From the NCBI RefSeq assembly GCF_001425745.1, contig NZ_LMDF01000006.1, positions 354,505 through 418,504 on the forward strand: a stretch of 64,000 bases of DNA. Reading direction: 5' to 3'. Under the pieces are notes generated by a model that saw only the letters and a list, made by a program, of their open reading frames with translations, did not search any database and was not told the DNA's origin. A program made the translations under genes and the position numbers. This DNA comes from Caulobacter sp. Root343 (lineage in GTDB: Bacteria; Pseudomonadota; Alphaproteobacteria; Caulobacterales; Caulobacteraceae). Positions 52,686 through 62,004 of this stretch are shown here, in pieces; the first letter of the stretch is position 1; each line of letters begins with the position of its first letter.

Positions 52686-55577
52686 ATGAGCAGCATGACC
52701 TTGGATCGGCGTCGCTTCCTGTGGACGAGTTCGGCTGTCGCGCTGGCGGGCGCCGGCGGTGCGCCAGGCCTGGGATGGGCGGGCGCGACAACCCGCGCCG
52801 ATCGCGCCTATCCCAGTCCTCAGCTCAAGGCCCCCGGCGAGCGGTTGTCGTTGGGCCAAGGCTGGCGCTTCCATCTCGGCGACGTGCCGTTTCCGAAGAT
52901 CAGGGGCCATGGCTGGTCCTACGCGAACGCCAAGGCCGGCAATGCCGGAGGCGCGGCCTCGCCCGAGTACGACGACAGCGATTGGCGCGAGCTCGACCTG
53001 CCGCACGACTGGGTGGTGGAGGGGCCGTTCGACAAGGACGAGAACCTCGCCCAGGGCTACCGCCCGCGCGGCAAGGCCTGGTATCGCCGCGCCCTTCGAC
53101 TGGATCCGGCCGATCGCGGCAAGCACCTTTCGATCGAGTTCGGAGCCATCGCCACCCACGCGACGGTCTGGTTCAACGGCAGCGTCGTGGCGCGCAACTG
53201 GAGCGGCTACAACGCCCTGCAGATCGACATCACGCCGTTCGCCCGCTACGGCGACGAACTCAACAGCATCGCCGTGCAGGTCGACGCCGACGCCATGGAG
53301 GGGTGGTGGTACGAGGGCGGCGGCATCTATCGCCACGTCTGGCTCACCAGGCGTTCGGCGGTGCACATCGCCGACAACGGGGTTCACGCCGATCCGCGAC
53401 GGGACGCGGCGGGGCGCTGGACCCTGCCGGTGGTCGCCACCCTGGGCAATATCGGGCCCAAGGCCGAGGCGGTCGAAGTCGAGGCCCAGCTGATCGATCC
53501 TTGGGGCAAGGCGGTGGGCGCGGGGCGCGTCGCCGCCGAGGTTCCGCCGCTGGACCAGGGTGAGGCCCGCCTTGTTTTGAACGTCGACGATCCGCGCCTC
53601 TGGTCGGTCGATGATCCTGCGCTCTACACGGTGCGAACCCGAGTCTGGCGGGCCGGCCAGGTGGTCGACGAAGCGGTGACCTCGACCGGCTTCCGGACAC
53701 TGCGCTTCGACGCCGACCAGGGGTTCTTCCTCAACGATCGCCCCTTGAAGATCCACGGCGTCTGCCTGCACCAGGACCATGCCGGGGTCGGCGTCGCCGT
53801 GCCCGACAGCCTCTGGGATTTCCGGCTGCGGCGGGTCAAGGCGATGGGCGCCAACGCCGTCCGCTGCGCCCACAACGCGCCGGCGCCGGAGATGCTCGAC
53901 GCGGCCGATCGGCTGGGTGTCCTGATCCTCGACGAGAACCGCAACTTCAATCCCAGCCCCGACTACATGCGGCAGCTGGAGTGGCTGATCCGTCGCGACC
54001 GCAACCACCCCAGCGTCTTCCTGTGGTCGGTGTTCAACGAGGAGCCGATGCAGGGCACGGAGGCGGGCTACCAGATGGTTCGGCGGATGGTCGCGGCCGT
54101 CAAGCGGCTGGACGACAGCCGCCCGGTCACCGCCGCGATGAACGACGGCATGTTCAACCCGATCAACGTCTCACAGGCCGTGGATGTCGTCGGCTTCAAC
54201 TATCAGCCCGACAAGTACGACCGGTTCCATGCCGAGCATCCGACCCTGCCGCTGATGAGTTCGGAGGACACCTCCTCGTTCATGACCCGGGGCGAATGGT
54301 TCACCGACCGCTCGCGCAACATCCTGGCCGAGAACGACGAGGAGCCGGCGTCCTGGGGCGCCACGCATCGCAAGGCCTGGGAAGCGATCGCCAAGCGCCC
54401 GTTCGTGGCGGGGGCCTTCCTGTGGTCGGGCTTCGACTATCGCGGCGAGCCCTCGCCCCTGGCGTGGCCGTCGGCCAGCTCGTTCTTCGGAGCCATGGAC
54501 CTGTGCGGCTTCCCGAAGATGGCGTTCTTCCTGCACCGCGCGCAGTGGATCAAGGACCGGCCCCTGCTGGACCTGGCGCCCCACTGGACATGGCCGGGCA
54601 AGGAGGGGCAGCCGATCAAGGTGATGGCGCTGACCAACGCCGAAGCGGTCGAGCTGCGCCTCAATGGCAAGCTGATTTCGCGCCAGGCGGTCGATCCCTT
54701 CGTCATGCCGTCCTGGATCGTGCCCTATGCGCCCGGGCGACTGGAGGCGATCGGCTATGTCGGCGGCCGGCCTGTGTCGAAGGCGATCGTCGAGACCGCC
54801 GGTCCGCCGGTGTCTCTGCGCCTGACGCCCGATCGCACCGTCTTGACCGGCGACGGCGCCGACGCCGCGCCGATCACGGTCGAGGCCCTGGACAAGGCGG
54901 GAAGGGCCGTCCCCACAGCCAACCTGGCGGTGACCTTCGAGATCGACAATGGCCGGATCATCGGTCTGGGCAACGGCGATCCCAATTGCCATGAACCGGA
55001 AAAGGGAAACACGCGCAGCCTGTTCAACGGGCTGGCCCAGGTGATCGTGCAGACCGAGCGCGGTTCCAGCGGGGTCCTACGCCTGAAGGCGTCAGCGCAG
55101 GGGCTGCGGGGCGCGCAAACGCAGCTGTCGGTTCGCCCCGGAGCGCGTGCGATGGCGCCGCGGACCGCGCCCATCTCGATCCTGTCAGACTGGCGGGTGT
55201 CGCCGGTGACGCGGGCTCGTCCCGATCCGTCGACCAAGCCAGCCGACCACGACATGAATTCCTGGACCTGGGCGCGGCCGGGACTGTTGCAGGACGCTGT
55301 TCCCGAGGGCGGCTTCGTCCTCTATCGCGCGACCTTCACGCCCCGCGCGACGGTGCGGCGGGCCGGCGGAAAGCTCGTGTTCGGCCGGCTCACCGGTCCG
55401 GCGGAGGTCTATCTCGACGGCGTCAGGATCGCGACCAAAACCGACGCCGCGCCCGGAGCCTTGACCGCGACGCTGCCGCCCAAGGACGGTGAGCGGATCG
55501 TGGCGGTGCTGATGGCCGCCGCGCCCGGCGAACCGTTCGGAATGGGAGCGGAGGTGATCGTCGCGGAGCTCGAGTGA
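52686..55577 (+). CDS. GH2 beta-galactosidase-like enzyme, Tat-exported
   Basis: A 963-aa GH2 protein. The start ATG 52686 has GGAGG at seven bases and opens MSSMTLDRRRFLWTSSAVAL, a twin-arginine signal with GWAGA; the frame stays open 47 codons upstream. Domain order: sugar-binding jelly roll (about 100-235), Ig-like domain, barrel (about 340-640) with acid/base E452 (FNEE) and nucleophile E527 (SSEDTS), then bacterial Ig-like and C-terminal beta domains (DUF4982-like region about 640-700). These fit exported beta-galactosidases of the extended group. It differs from the beta-glucuronidase at 13522 in length and export route. Confidence 0.9.
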   Translation: MSSMTLDRRRFLWTSSAVALAGAGGAPGLGWAGATTRADRAYPSPQLKAPGERLSLGQGWRFHLGDVPFPKIRGHGWSYANAKAGNAGGAASPEYDDSDWRELDLPHDWVVEGPFDKDENLAQGYRPRGKAWYRRALRLDPADRGKHLSIEFGAIATHATVWFNGSVVARNWSGYNALQIDITPFARYGDELNSIAVQVDADAMEGWWYEGGGIYRHVWLTRRSAVHIADNGVHADPRRDAAGRWTLPVVATLGNIGPKAEAVEVEAQLIDPWGKAVGAGRVAAEVPPLDQGEARLVLNVDDPRLWSVDDPALYTVRTRVWRAGQVVDEAVTSTGFRTLRFDADQGFFLNDRPLKIHGVCLHQDHAGVGVAVPDSLWDFRLRRVKAMGANAVRCAHNAPAPEMLDAADRLGVLILDENRNFNPSPDYMRQLEWLIRRDRNHPSVFLWSVFNEEPMQGTEAGYQMVRRMVAAVKRLDDSRPVTAAMNDGMFNPINVSQAVDVVGFNYQPDKYDRFHAEHPTLPLMSSEDTSSFMTRGEWFTDRSRNILAENDEEPASWGATHRKAWEAIAKRPFVAGAFLWSGFDYRGEPSPLAWPSASSFFGAMDLCGFPKMAFFLHRAQWIKDRPLLDLAPHWTWPGKEGQPIKVMALTNAEAVELRLNGKLISRQAVDPFVMPSWIVPYAPGRLEAIGYVGGRPVSKAIVETAGPPVSLRLTPDRTVLTGDGADAAPITVEALDKAGRAVPTANLAVTFEIDNGRIIGLGNGDPNCHEPEKGNTRSLFNGLAQVIVQTERGSSGVLRLKASAQGLRGAQTQLSVRPGARAMAPRTAPISILSDWRVSPVTRARPDPSTKPADHDMNSWTWARPGLLQDAVPEGGFVLYRATFTPRATVRRAGGKLVFGRLTGPAEVYLDGVRIATKTDAAPGALTATLPPKDGERIVAVLMAAAPGEPFGMGAEVIVAELE

Positions 55578-55722
55578 GCGCGCTCGGGACCGGCCGGTCT
55601 ATCGACGGGACGTCTCGTGGGGCAAGTTCGAGCCGCCAGCGACGCAGCGGCGGTGGGCGGTCCAAGCGATCGCGTGACCGACAAAGAGTGTTGAGGCGGC
55701 CGGCGCCGCCTCGGGAGGAAAC

Positions 55723-56898
55723 ATGACCCCACGGACTCAGGTGTTCGCCGAGCCTTCGTCGGACGCGGCGACTTCGACCGACAGGGCCGGGAAAAGCCAC
55801 TATGTCGTCCTGGATGGACTGCGCGGCGTCGCGTCCCTGATGGTGGTCGTCTTCCACCTCTTCGAAGCCTATGCGGGCGGGGATCCCCAGAAGCAGATCA
55901 TCAATCACGGCTATCTGGCCGTCGACTTCTTCTTCCTGCTATCGGGCTTCGTGATCGCCTATGCCTATGACGATCGCTGGAAGGCGGGCATGGGCCAATG
56001 GGGATTCTACAAACGCCGTCTGATCAGGCTTCAGCCGATGATCATCATGGGCAGCCTGATCGGCGCGGCGCTCGTCGCCTTCCAACACTTCTCGATCTTC
56101 CCCAAGTTGGAGAGCGTTTCAGCCTGGCGGATCGTGGTCGTAATGCTGCTCGGCTTCGCGATGATCCCGCTGACGCCGTCCGCGGAAATCCGTGGTTGGG
56201 GCGAGATCTATCCGCTCAACGGGCCTGCGTGGTCGCTGTTCTACGAGTACGTCGCCAACATTCTCTACGCGGTGGGGCTACGGAAGCTGTCGAACCGCTG
56301 GCTGGGCGTTCTCGTGGCGGTGGCGGCCGCGGCGCTGGTCCATCTGCTGGTGTTCGGGCCCCGGGGCGACGTCATCGGCGGCTGGGCCCTCGACGCCGGC
56401 GGCATTCGCATCGGCCTGACGCGCGTGCTGTTCCCGTTCCTCGCGGGCGTGCTGCTGATGCGCCTGGGCAAGCGGATCAAGGTCGGCGGCGCCTTCGCGG
56501 CCTGCAGCCTGTTGCTGGTCGTGGCGCTGGCGCTGCCGCGCTTTGGCGGAACAGAACGGCTGTGGGTCAACGGCCTCTACGAAGCGCTCTGCGTGATCGT
56601 CTTGTTTCCGCTGATCGTCGTCATCGGGGCAGGCCAGAAGGACGCCCACGGACCCTCGGTGCGGATCGCCCGCTTCTTCGGCGGTCTGTCCTATCCGCTC
56701 TACATCACCCACTACCCGCTGATCTACATCTACACCGGCTGGGTGGTGGACAAGAAGGTTCCTCCCGTTCAGGGCGCGCTGGTGGGAGCGGGGGTGTTCG
56801 CCGCGGCGGTCACGATCGCCTATGCCTGCCTCAAGCTCTACGACGAGCCCGCGCGGCGGTGGTTGGCCGGCAGGCTCCTGGCCCGGACGCGCCCCTGA
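55723..56898 (+). CDS. acyltransferase 3 family membrane protein
   Basis: A 391-aa acyltransferase: VVLDGLRGVASLMVVVFHLFEAY holds the active-site Arg and His; HGYLAVDFFFLLSGFVIAYAYDDRW and NGPAWSLFYEYVANILYAVGL follow in order. About 10 membrane helices. Start ATG behind GGGAGG. It follows the GH2 gene by 145 bases and is convergent with the phoD-like gene. Likely acylates a surface glycan or other small molecule; substrate unknown. It lies outside the island repeats. Confidence 0.9.
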   Translation: MTPRTQVFAEPSSDAATSTDRAGKSHYVVLDGLRGVASLMVVVFHLFEAYAGGDPQKQIINHGYLAVDFFFLLSGFVIAYAYDDRWKAGMGQWGFYKRRLIRLQPMIIMGSLIGAALVAFQHFSIFPKLESVSAWRIVVVMLLGFAMIPLTPSAEIRGWGEIYPLNGPAWSLFYEYVANILYAVGLRKLSNRWLGVLVAVAAAALVHLLVFGPRGDVIGGWALDAGGIRIGLTRVLFPFLAGVLLMRLGKRIKVGGAFAACSLLLVVALALPRFGGTERLWVNGLYEALCVIVLFPLIVVIGAGQKDAHGPSVRIARFFGGLSYPLYITHYPLIYIYTGWVVDKKVPPVQGALVGAGVFAAAVTIAYACLKLYDEPARRWLAGRLLARTRP

Positions 56899-56935
56899 CC
56901 GCCACCCCTCCCGGACGGCGGCGACGGGTCGATGG

Positions 56936-58996
56936 TCAGATCGAGAGCCCAGGGTCGCCGTCCAGGACCCGTTGAACGAGCCGCGGCCGCTCTCCCGATT
57001 TCCAGAGCCTCGCGGTGTGGGCCACGCGGTAGCGGAGATCGCCGCCGTCGGGCCGTTCGCTGCGGGTGATCGGGCGCGGGATGCAGACGAACTCGGTCCG
57101 CATCTCCTCCGCGCTCAGGCGCACCGTGGCGTAGCCATGTCCGCCGAGATCCACGAACTCCAGGTGCGGCGACAGCTCGGGGTTCGAGAGGGCGCGGGCG
57201 CGGGCCAGGTCGAAGGTCTTGGCGTATTCGAGGCACGCGCGCACCCCGTGCTTCAGCAGCATGTTGAAGGTCGGGTCGGGCTTGGCCGCGCCCTGTCGGT
57301 CGACGAGGAACAGAGGCCGAAGGGGATGATCCTTGCGCAGCCGGTGTTCGTAGGACTCCAGCGCGCCCGGACTCGAGAGCGAACCGCCGACGAAGCTCAG
57401 GCCGACCGGCTCGAACTTGCCCGGCGGAAGCGCCGCCGAGGCGTATCCGGCCCAGAAGCTATGACGGTCGCCCGAGACGATCGCGAAGCCGGTGATCCCG
57501 GCGTCGCGGACCAGGTCGTAGATTTCGGAGCGCTCCGCATAGGCGGTCCCGTAGTCGCCGGCCCCGAGGATCGCGAAACCGCCTGGCCAGGGCTTCGTCA
57601 TTCCCGCCGGCAGATTCTGCGGGTCTCCCCGCCAGTCCGGCGTTCCTTGCGAATTCCCCCAGATCTTCCAGGTGGCGGTGGACGCCCGCAGCCGCGCCTT
57701 GAACCAGGCCTTCTGCTCCGCGCCGAGGATCGTCTGCGGCGGCGCGTCCTTCTGCGGGTTGGCGACGCTGGCGCCATTATAGGTCAACTCCGCGGGCGGA
57801 TGGCCGCCGTTGAAGGCCCGCCCGCCGTCGAGCACCTGCGCCGCCTCCTCCTGGAACATGCCGATGAACTCGGTCGGGGTCAGCTTGTCGAGCTCGGGAT
57901 GGTCGAACGGGTCCTGGCTTCGGTAACTGTGCTGGTCGGTGATGATCATCTCAAGATGTCGGCCGTAGCGGAACGCGCGGTAGCCGATCAGGCTGTTGAT
58001 CGCCGCGAGATTGTTCGGCTCGTCGCCGAGGCCGTCCGTGTCCCACCGCTCGATCTTGACGTCCTTCACGACCGGGGGATCGAAGGTTTCCAGGGACGCG
58101 CCCCCGGCCTTGCGGCAGCGTGACGGCAGGTATTCCCACCACGCCTGATTGGCGGCGACCTTCAGGGTCTGGCCCGGTCGCCCGCCGTCGCCCGGCTTCA
58201 GGATGCTCTGCCATCCCTGCCAGGAGAACTCGTGATTGTCCCAAATGGCCACGAACGGCCAGCGCGCGCGGGCGTCCTTGAGGTCCGGATCGGCCAGATA
58301 GCCGCGATAGACAGCGCGATAGCCGTCGAGCGTCAGCGGGTAGTGGAACTTGCCGGTCTTTCCGCCCTCGGGAAGGCGGGTGACCTCATATACCGTGCGA
58401 TCATAGCGGGTGGCGATTTCCTCGGGATATTCCACCACCTCGTAGATGAAGTCGCCGAGGTGCAGGACAAAGCCGAGTTGGTCCTCCGGCTTGGCGCGCT
58501 CGTCCTCGAAGATCATCCGGCGGTACGCGTTGAGCTTGCCCTCGTTGATGCTCTGGCAGCTGACGAAGGCGAAGGCTACCGGATGCTGGTCGTCATCGCG
58601 TGGGGCGGTAAGGGTCCGCCCGACGCGGCTGCCGTTCCCCTCGGAGTCGGCGAAACGATACCAATAGACACGCGACGGCTGGAGCCCTCCGACCAGGACC
58701 CGCGCCGTCCAGTCCGCCGCCGCCGAGACAGGCGCCTGGGCGCGCGCCACCACGCGGTGAAAGGCCTGGTCCTCGGCGACCTCCACCGACAGCATATGCC
58801 GCGCGCCCGCCGCGAAGGGCCTCCGGGTCCACAGGATCACGCTGTGCGAGTCCGGATCACCTGAAGCGACTCCCTCGGGATAGAGGTCCTCGCGTTCGCG
58901 CCACGCGAGACGCGAGGCGTGCGCCCGACCGCCCCACGCGAGGACCGCGCCCATCGCCGCCGCCGTTCGCAAGAATTCCCGGCGATCGTTCCTCAT
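56936..58996 (-). CDS. phoD: PhoD-like alkaline phosphatase/phosphodiesterase, Tat-exported
   Basis: A 686-aa metallophosphatase. The N-terminus MRNDRREFLRTAAAMGAVLAWG is a twin-arginine signal. A PhoD N-terminal beta domain follows (YPEGVASGDPDSHSVILWTR), then the catalytic domain with VSCQ, HLGDFIYE (Asp), IWDNHEFSWQ (Asn, His) and GDRHSFWAG (His), the metal ligands of PhoD and related phosphatases. It is longer than the 580-aa B. subtilis type, with a longer C-terminal part. Hydrolyses phosphate mono- or diesters outside the cytoplasm; the Pho box usual for such genes was not identified. Confidence 0.92.
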   Translation of the reverse strand: MRNDRREFLRTAAAMGAVLAWGGRAHASRLAWREREDLYPEGVASGDPDSHSVILWTRRPFAAGARHMLSVEVAEDQAFHRVVARAQAPVSAAADWTARVLVGGLQPSRVYWYRFADSEGNGSRVGRTLTAPRDDDQHPVAFAFVSCQSINEGKLNAYRRMIFEDERAKPEDQLGFVLHLGDFIYEVVEYPEEIATRYDRTVYEVTRLPEGGKTGKFHYPLTLDGYRAVYRGYLADPDLKDARARWPFVAIWDNHEFSWQGWQSILKPGDGGRPGQTLKVAANQAWWEYLPSRCRKAGGASLETFDPPVVKDVKIERWDTDGLGDEPNNLAAINSLIGYRAFRYGRHLEMIITDQHSYRSQDPFDHPELDKLTPTEFIGMFQEEAAQVLDGGRAFNGGHPPAELTYNGASVANPQKDAPPQTILGAEQKAWFKARLRASTATWKIWGNSQGTPDWRGDPQNLPAGMTKPWPGGFAILGAGDYGTAYAERSEIYDLVRDAGITGFAIVSGDRHSFWAGYASAALPPGKFEPVGLSFVGGSLSSPGALESYEHRLRKDHPLRPLFLVDRQGAAKPDPTFNMLLKHGVRACLEYAKTFDLARARALSNPELSPHLEFVDLGGHGYATVRLSAEEMRTEFVCIPRPITRSERPDGGDLRYRVAHTARLWKSGERPRLVQRVLDGDPGLSI

Positions 58997-59173
58997 AGGC
59001 GGCCTCTCTCGCTGATGCGGTCCCGTTCGGGCTTACTCTTCACCCTTTCGGCGCGGGCCGGAATGCCGCGTACGTGACGAGATGTGTGGATCAACTACGC
59101 ATGCGGCTTGATGCGTCCCTCTGATTGCGAATAGATACTTTTGTCGCAAAGGTTGGCGACGGGGGGCGTCGAG

Positions 59174-59599
59174 TTGCGTTGGTCGCGGCTTAGGCAGGCT
59201 ACAAGGCGAGTTCGTGGACCGAACGCCGATCCGATCGCGGAAGGCGTCGAGGACGGCTACGCGGCGATCGACGCTCTTGTGGCGTTGATGATCCTGACAT
59301 CGACGCTAATCTGCGCTTTGACGGCCGCCCACCAAGCCGCCGAGGTCGCGCGCTTTGCGCTGGAAACCCGGCAGGCCACCGTACTCGGGCGATATCTCAT
59401 CGAGACCGCGCCTGTTCAGCCCGGGGTCCGCGGCGGGCGGACGGAGAGCTTCTCCTGGAAACAAAGCGTCTCCGAACCCGTGATGGCGGTCGGCGCCAGC
59501 GCGATCTGCGTCCAGCGCGCCAACATCGTTGCGGACAAGAGCCACAGAACGTTCGCCTTCGAGTCGAACGTCGTCTGTAGCCGCGCGGCCGCCACATGA
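59174..59599 (+). CDS. type II secretion pseudopilin (GspI-like)
   Basis: A 141-aa protein with a prepilin-type N-terminus: a polar leader, then G|YAAIDALVALMILTSTLICALTAA, where cleavage is after Gly and E5 of typical pseudopilins is replaced by Asp (YAAID). The start is set at TTG 59174, which has GGGGGG before it; a TTG at 59141 is the far limit. The gene ends four bases inside the next pseudopilin. By order and size it may be GspI; the identity among GspH/I/J is uncertain. Confidence 0.72.
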   Translation: MRWSRLRQATRRVRGPNADPIAEGVEDGYAAIDALVALMILTSTLICALTAAHQAAEVARFALETRQATVLGRYLIETAPVQPGVRGGRTESFSWKQSVSEPVMAVGASAICVQRANIVADKSHRTFAFESNVVCSRAAAT

Positions 59600-60165
59600 G
59601 CCAGGACGGCTATACCGCCGCGGAAGCGTTGGCTGCTCTCGCGATCCTGGGCCTGGCCATCGGCGGGCTGACCAGCGGCCTCATGTTGATCGGGCGCCAT
59701 CAAGGCCAGGCGCAAGCCGCGCTGAACGACGTCGAGCGACGCCGAGCAATGGAAAGTCAGCTGACGTTGGCGCTGTCGACAGGCGGGATCTTCCGCTCCG
59801 ATGACGCCAACGGCTTGCGCGGAGACTCGCGAACGATGGATTTCCCATGCGCTGGCGGGCGCTGCGCCGCGCGCTTGGAGGGGGCGTCGCTTGTTCTGGA
59901 GGACGCCGGCGGCGAGCGAACGACGCGCCTGCCAACAACGGCGGATCTGCGCTTCGAATATCTGACCGCCAGCAACGCATCGGCGATCTGGCCACCCACG
60001 CCCCGGCCACCGCCGGCGCCGGCCTGGGAGCCGCTTCGCGCTGTTGTCGTGCGCAAATCCTCCTCATCCAGTGATGAGCCCGTCGCGCTGGCGCGCCTTT
60101 GGCTACAGCAGAAGCCGGCGTGCGAATACGACCTCATCAGCCAAGATTGCCGAGGGGCGCCATGA
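59596..60165 (+). CDS. type II secretion pseudopilin (GspJ-like)
   Basis: A 189-aa protein beginning MSQDG|YTAAEALAALAILGLAIGGL: a short leader, Gly before the cut, E5 after it, and a hydrophobic helix. The rest is soluble with a Pro-rich section (IWPPTPRPPPAPAWEPL). Size suits GspJ, a minor pseudopilin of the tip. The ATG overlaps the previous stop by four bases and the next gene overlaps its own, a tight operon. Confidence 0.78.
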   Translation: MSQDGYTAAEALAALAILGLAIGGLTSGLMLIGRHQGQAQAALNDVERRRAMESQLTLALSTGGIFRSDDANGLRGDSRTMDFPCAGGRCAARLEGASLVLEDAGGERTTRLPTTADLRFEYLTASNASAIWPPTPRPPPAPAWEPLRAVVVRKSSSSSDEPVALARLWLQQKPACEYDLISQDCRGAP

Positions 60166-61004
60166 ACCTCTCCCTAGGGCTCAGGCTGGTCGATGAGCCG
60201 TCTGACGACGCCGGGCCCGCTCCGGCGCAGGACGGGCCGAAGGTCTTTGTCCGCAAATTGGTCGCACCGCCCGGCTGGCCGTGGGAACAAGGTCGTCTGG
60301 CCGATCTCGATGCGCGCCTGGGCTCGCCCCTGCCGGCCGGGGACGTCAGCTATCAGCTCAAGCGGCTGGAGCCGTGGCGGCCGGGCGGCCCTGCTCGATT
60401 TGCGGCATTCTATGTTCTGGCCGCTGAGGTGACAGGCAGGTTGGAGACCCATGCCCAGGTCGACGGACGCACCATCGTGGTGGTGTTCGAGTCGACCGAC
60501 GAGACTGCCCGGCGCGCCAGGCAACTGGGCATGGTGGGCCTCTCGGCCGCGCTGACCATCTTCGTCCTGGTCGCGGCCCTGGGCGGGGCGCTTGCCCGAC
60601 GCGCCCAGCTGGAAGGTCAATTGGCCTCGACCGAGCAAAAGGCCGCGGTAAAACTCAGGGGCGTTTCGGCCAAGGCGCGCCTGAGAGTCCAGGAACAGTC
60701 CCTGCGCGCTTGGCCCGATCGCGGCGCGCCGCTCGGCGAAGTGCTGGCCGACATCGCCGCGACCAGCGGGGCGGTCGATGGTCAAGCGCGGATCGAAGCT
60801 TTCCACTGGGAGCGCGGGCTGGTTGGCGTCGAGGCGCGTGGGGAGCGACCGCCGCTCATTGTTTTCGCCGATCAGCAACTCAAGCGCTCCGCGCGGCCGA
60901 TCCGGCGCAATGTCTGGCTATGGGCGATCGAAAACCAGCCGCTTAGAACCGCTGCGCCCGAACCGATCGCGGCCGTGCCTTTGGGCCAGGACGGTTCGCG
61001 ATGA
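60162..61004 (+). CDS. type II secretion protein GspL-like
   Basis: A 280-aa bitopic membrane protein: a cytoplasmic N-terminal part (about 1-120), one hydrophobic helix (LGMVGLSAALTIFVLVAALGG, about 125-148), a coiled-coil-like stretch and a small periplasmic domain. This is the shape of GspL, which links the ATPase to the pseudopilus assembly, though the N-terminal part is shorter than in classic GspL. Start ATG 60162 overlaps the previous stop. Assignment rests on topology and gene order. Confidence 0.6.
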   Translation: MNLSLGLRLVDEPSDDAGPAPAQDGPKVFVRKLVAPPGWPWEQGRLADLDARLGSPLPAGDVSYQLKRLEPWRPGGPARFAAFYVLAAEVTGRLETHAQVDGRTIVVVFESTDETARRARQLGMVGLSAALTIFVLVAALGGALARRAQLEGQLASTEQKAAVKLRGVSAKARLRVQEQSLRAWPDRGAPLGEVLADIAATSGAVDGQARIEAFHWERGLVGVEARGERPPLIVFADQQLKRSARPIRRNVWLWAIENQPLRTAAPEPIAAVPLGQDGSR

Positions 61005-61510
61005 CCGAGCGATTGGGTCCGCTTTGGATGGCGCTCGCGGCGATCGTGGCCGCTGTTTTCGCCTTGGGCGCATCCACTGCGCTGCACGCCATCGCCACGC
61101 CCCAGGACTATCAGTCTCGGAGCCAAGCGCTCGAAAATCAGACGCGTCGGATCGAAGCCTTGGCCAAGTCGCCGGGAAATGACGCGGCCTTTCCGAAGGG
61201 CGCGGTGTGCGACAGCATCGAAGGCCAGGCTCCCATTCAACTCCGTGACGCGCTGGAGCAGGCGGCAAGCGCTCAGTCCTTGCGCCGTGTGCAGATCAGC
61301 CTGGGCGAGGCGACCGAGGCCGGCGGCAAGTTGGCGCCCATTCCGCTGCGGCTCGAGGCCGAGGGCAGTTATGACGGCGTGCTCAACTGGATGGATCAAG
61401 CTCGTCGCCTGACCCCGACCATTTTTGTGGACACCACCGATCTGAGCGCGGCTGGGCCGGACACGCATCTGACGATGGTCGGGAGGGTGTTTTGCTGGAC
61501 GCGCGGATGA
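61001..61510 (+). CDS. type II secretion protein GspM-like
   Basis: A 169-aa protein with one N-terminal helix (LWMALAAIVAAVFALGAST), a coiled-coil section (SRSQALENQTRRIEALAK) and a ferredoxin-like periplasmic domain (LRRVQISLGEATE...SYDGVLNWMDQ), the PilO/GspM pattern. It overlaps the GspL-like gene by four bases (ATGA). Likely partners GspL in the inner-membrane platform. Confidence 0.68.
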   Translation: MTERLGPLWMALAAIVAAVFALGASTALHAIATPQDYQSRSQALENQTRRIEALAKSPGNDAAFPKGAVCDSIEGQAPIQLRDALEQAASAQSLRRVQISLGEATEAGGKLAPIPLRLEAEGSYDGVLNWMDQARRLTPTIFVDTTDLSAAGPDTHLTMVGRVFCWTRG

Positions 61511-62004
61511 GCCTAGCCGGAGCCGCCGCGGCGACCGGTCTGTTGCTGGGTGGCGGATTCTGGGCCGTGACGGGCGGCGCTCAGGGCAAGGCGCTGGGCG
61601 ACGTCGAAGCGCGGCTTGATGCTGTCTCCACCAAGACCCGGCGCCCGCTGGAGCGGCCCAGCGACGCCTTGGCCAAGGCCTTGGCGCTTCCGCTGCTGGG
61701 ACATTCGGAGGTCGGCGAACAGGCCGATCTTCCGCTGCGGTTGACGGGAATTGTCCGCACTCCGGCGCGTGCGGCGGCGCTGCTCGCGATCGGCGGGGCG
61801 CCGGCCCAGTGGATCAGTGTCGGCGAAGAACAACAGGGCGTCCTCGTCCAGACGGTGTCCACCGCCAGCGTCGTCGTTTCGACCGCCAACGGTGAGCGCG
61901 AAATCTTCCTGGGGCCGGCGTCGGAATCGCCGAACGCGTCCGAAACGCCGCCGCCGGGCATGCGCGGCCCGCCGCCGCCGGCGAGCGCGCCGAGCATGAA
62001 GTGA
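61507..62004 (+). CDS. type II secretion protein, GspC/GspN-type
   Basis: A 165-aa protein: N-terminal helix (SLAGAAAATGLLLGGGFWAV), then an HR-like beta domain (LPLRLTGIVRTPARAAALLAIGGAPAQWISVGEEQQGVLVQTVSTASVVVSTANGEREIFL) as in GspC and the short GspN proteins, ending in a Pro-rich tail. In GspC this domain contacts the secretin, whose gene is next. ATG 61507 overlaps the GspM stop; a TTG 15 bases earlier is possible. Confidence 0.7.
   Translation: MSLAGAAAATGLLLGGGFWAVTGGAQGKALGDVEARLDAVSTKTRRPLERPSDALAKALALPLLGHSEVGEQADLPLRLTGIVRTPARAAALLAIGGAPAQWISVGEEQQGVLVQTVSTASVVVSTANGEREIFLGPASESPNASETPPPGMRGPPPPASAPSMK

Noticed and set aside
52362..54008. 548-codon minus-strand frame opposite the second GH2 gene
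   Set aside because: No recognisable domain; mirror of the coding frame.
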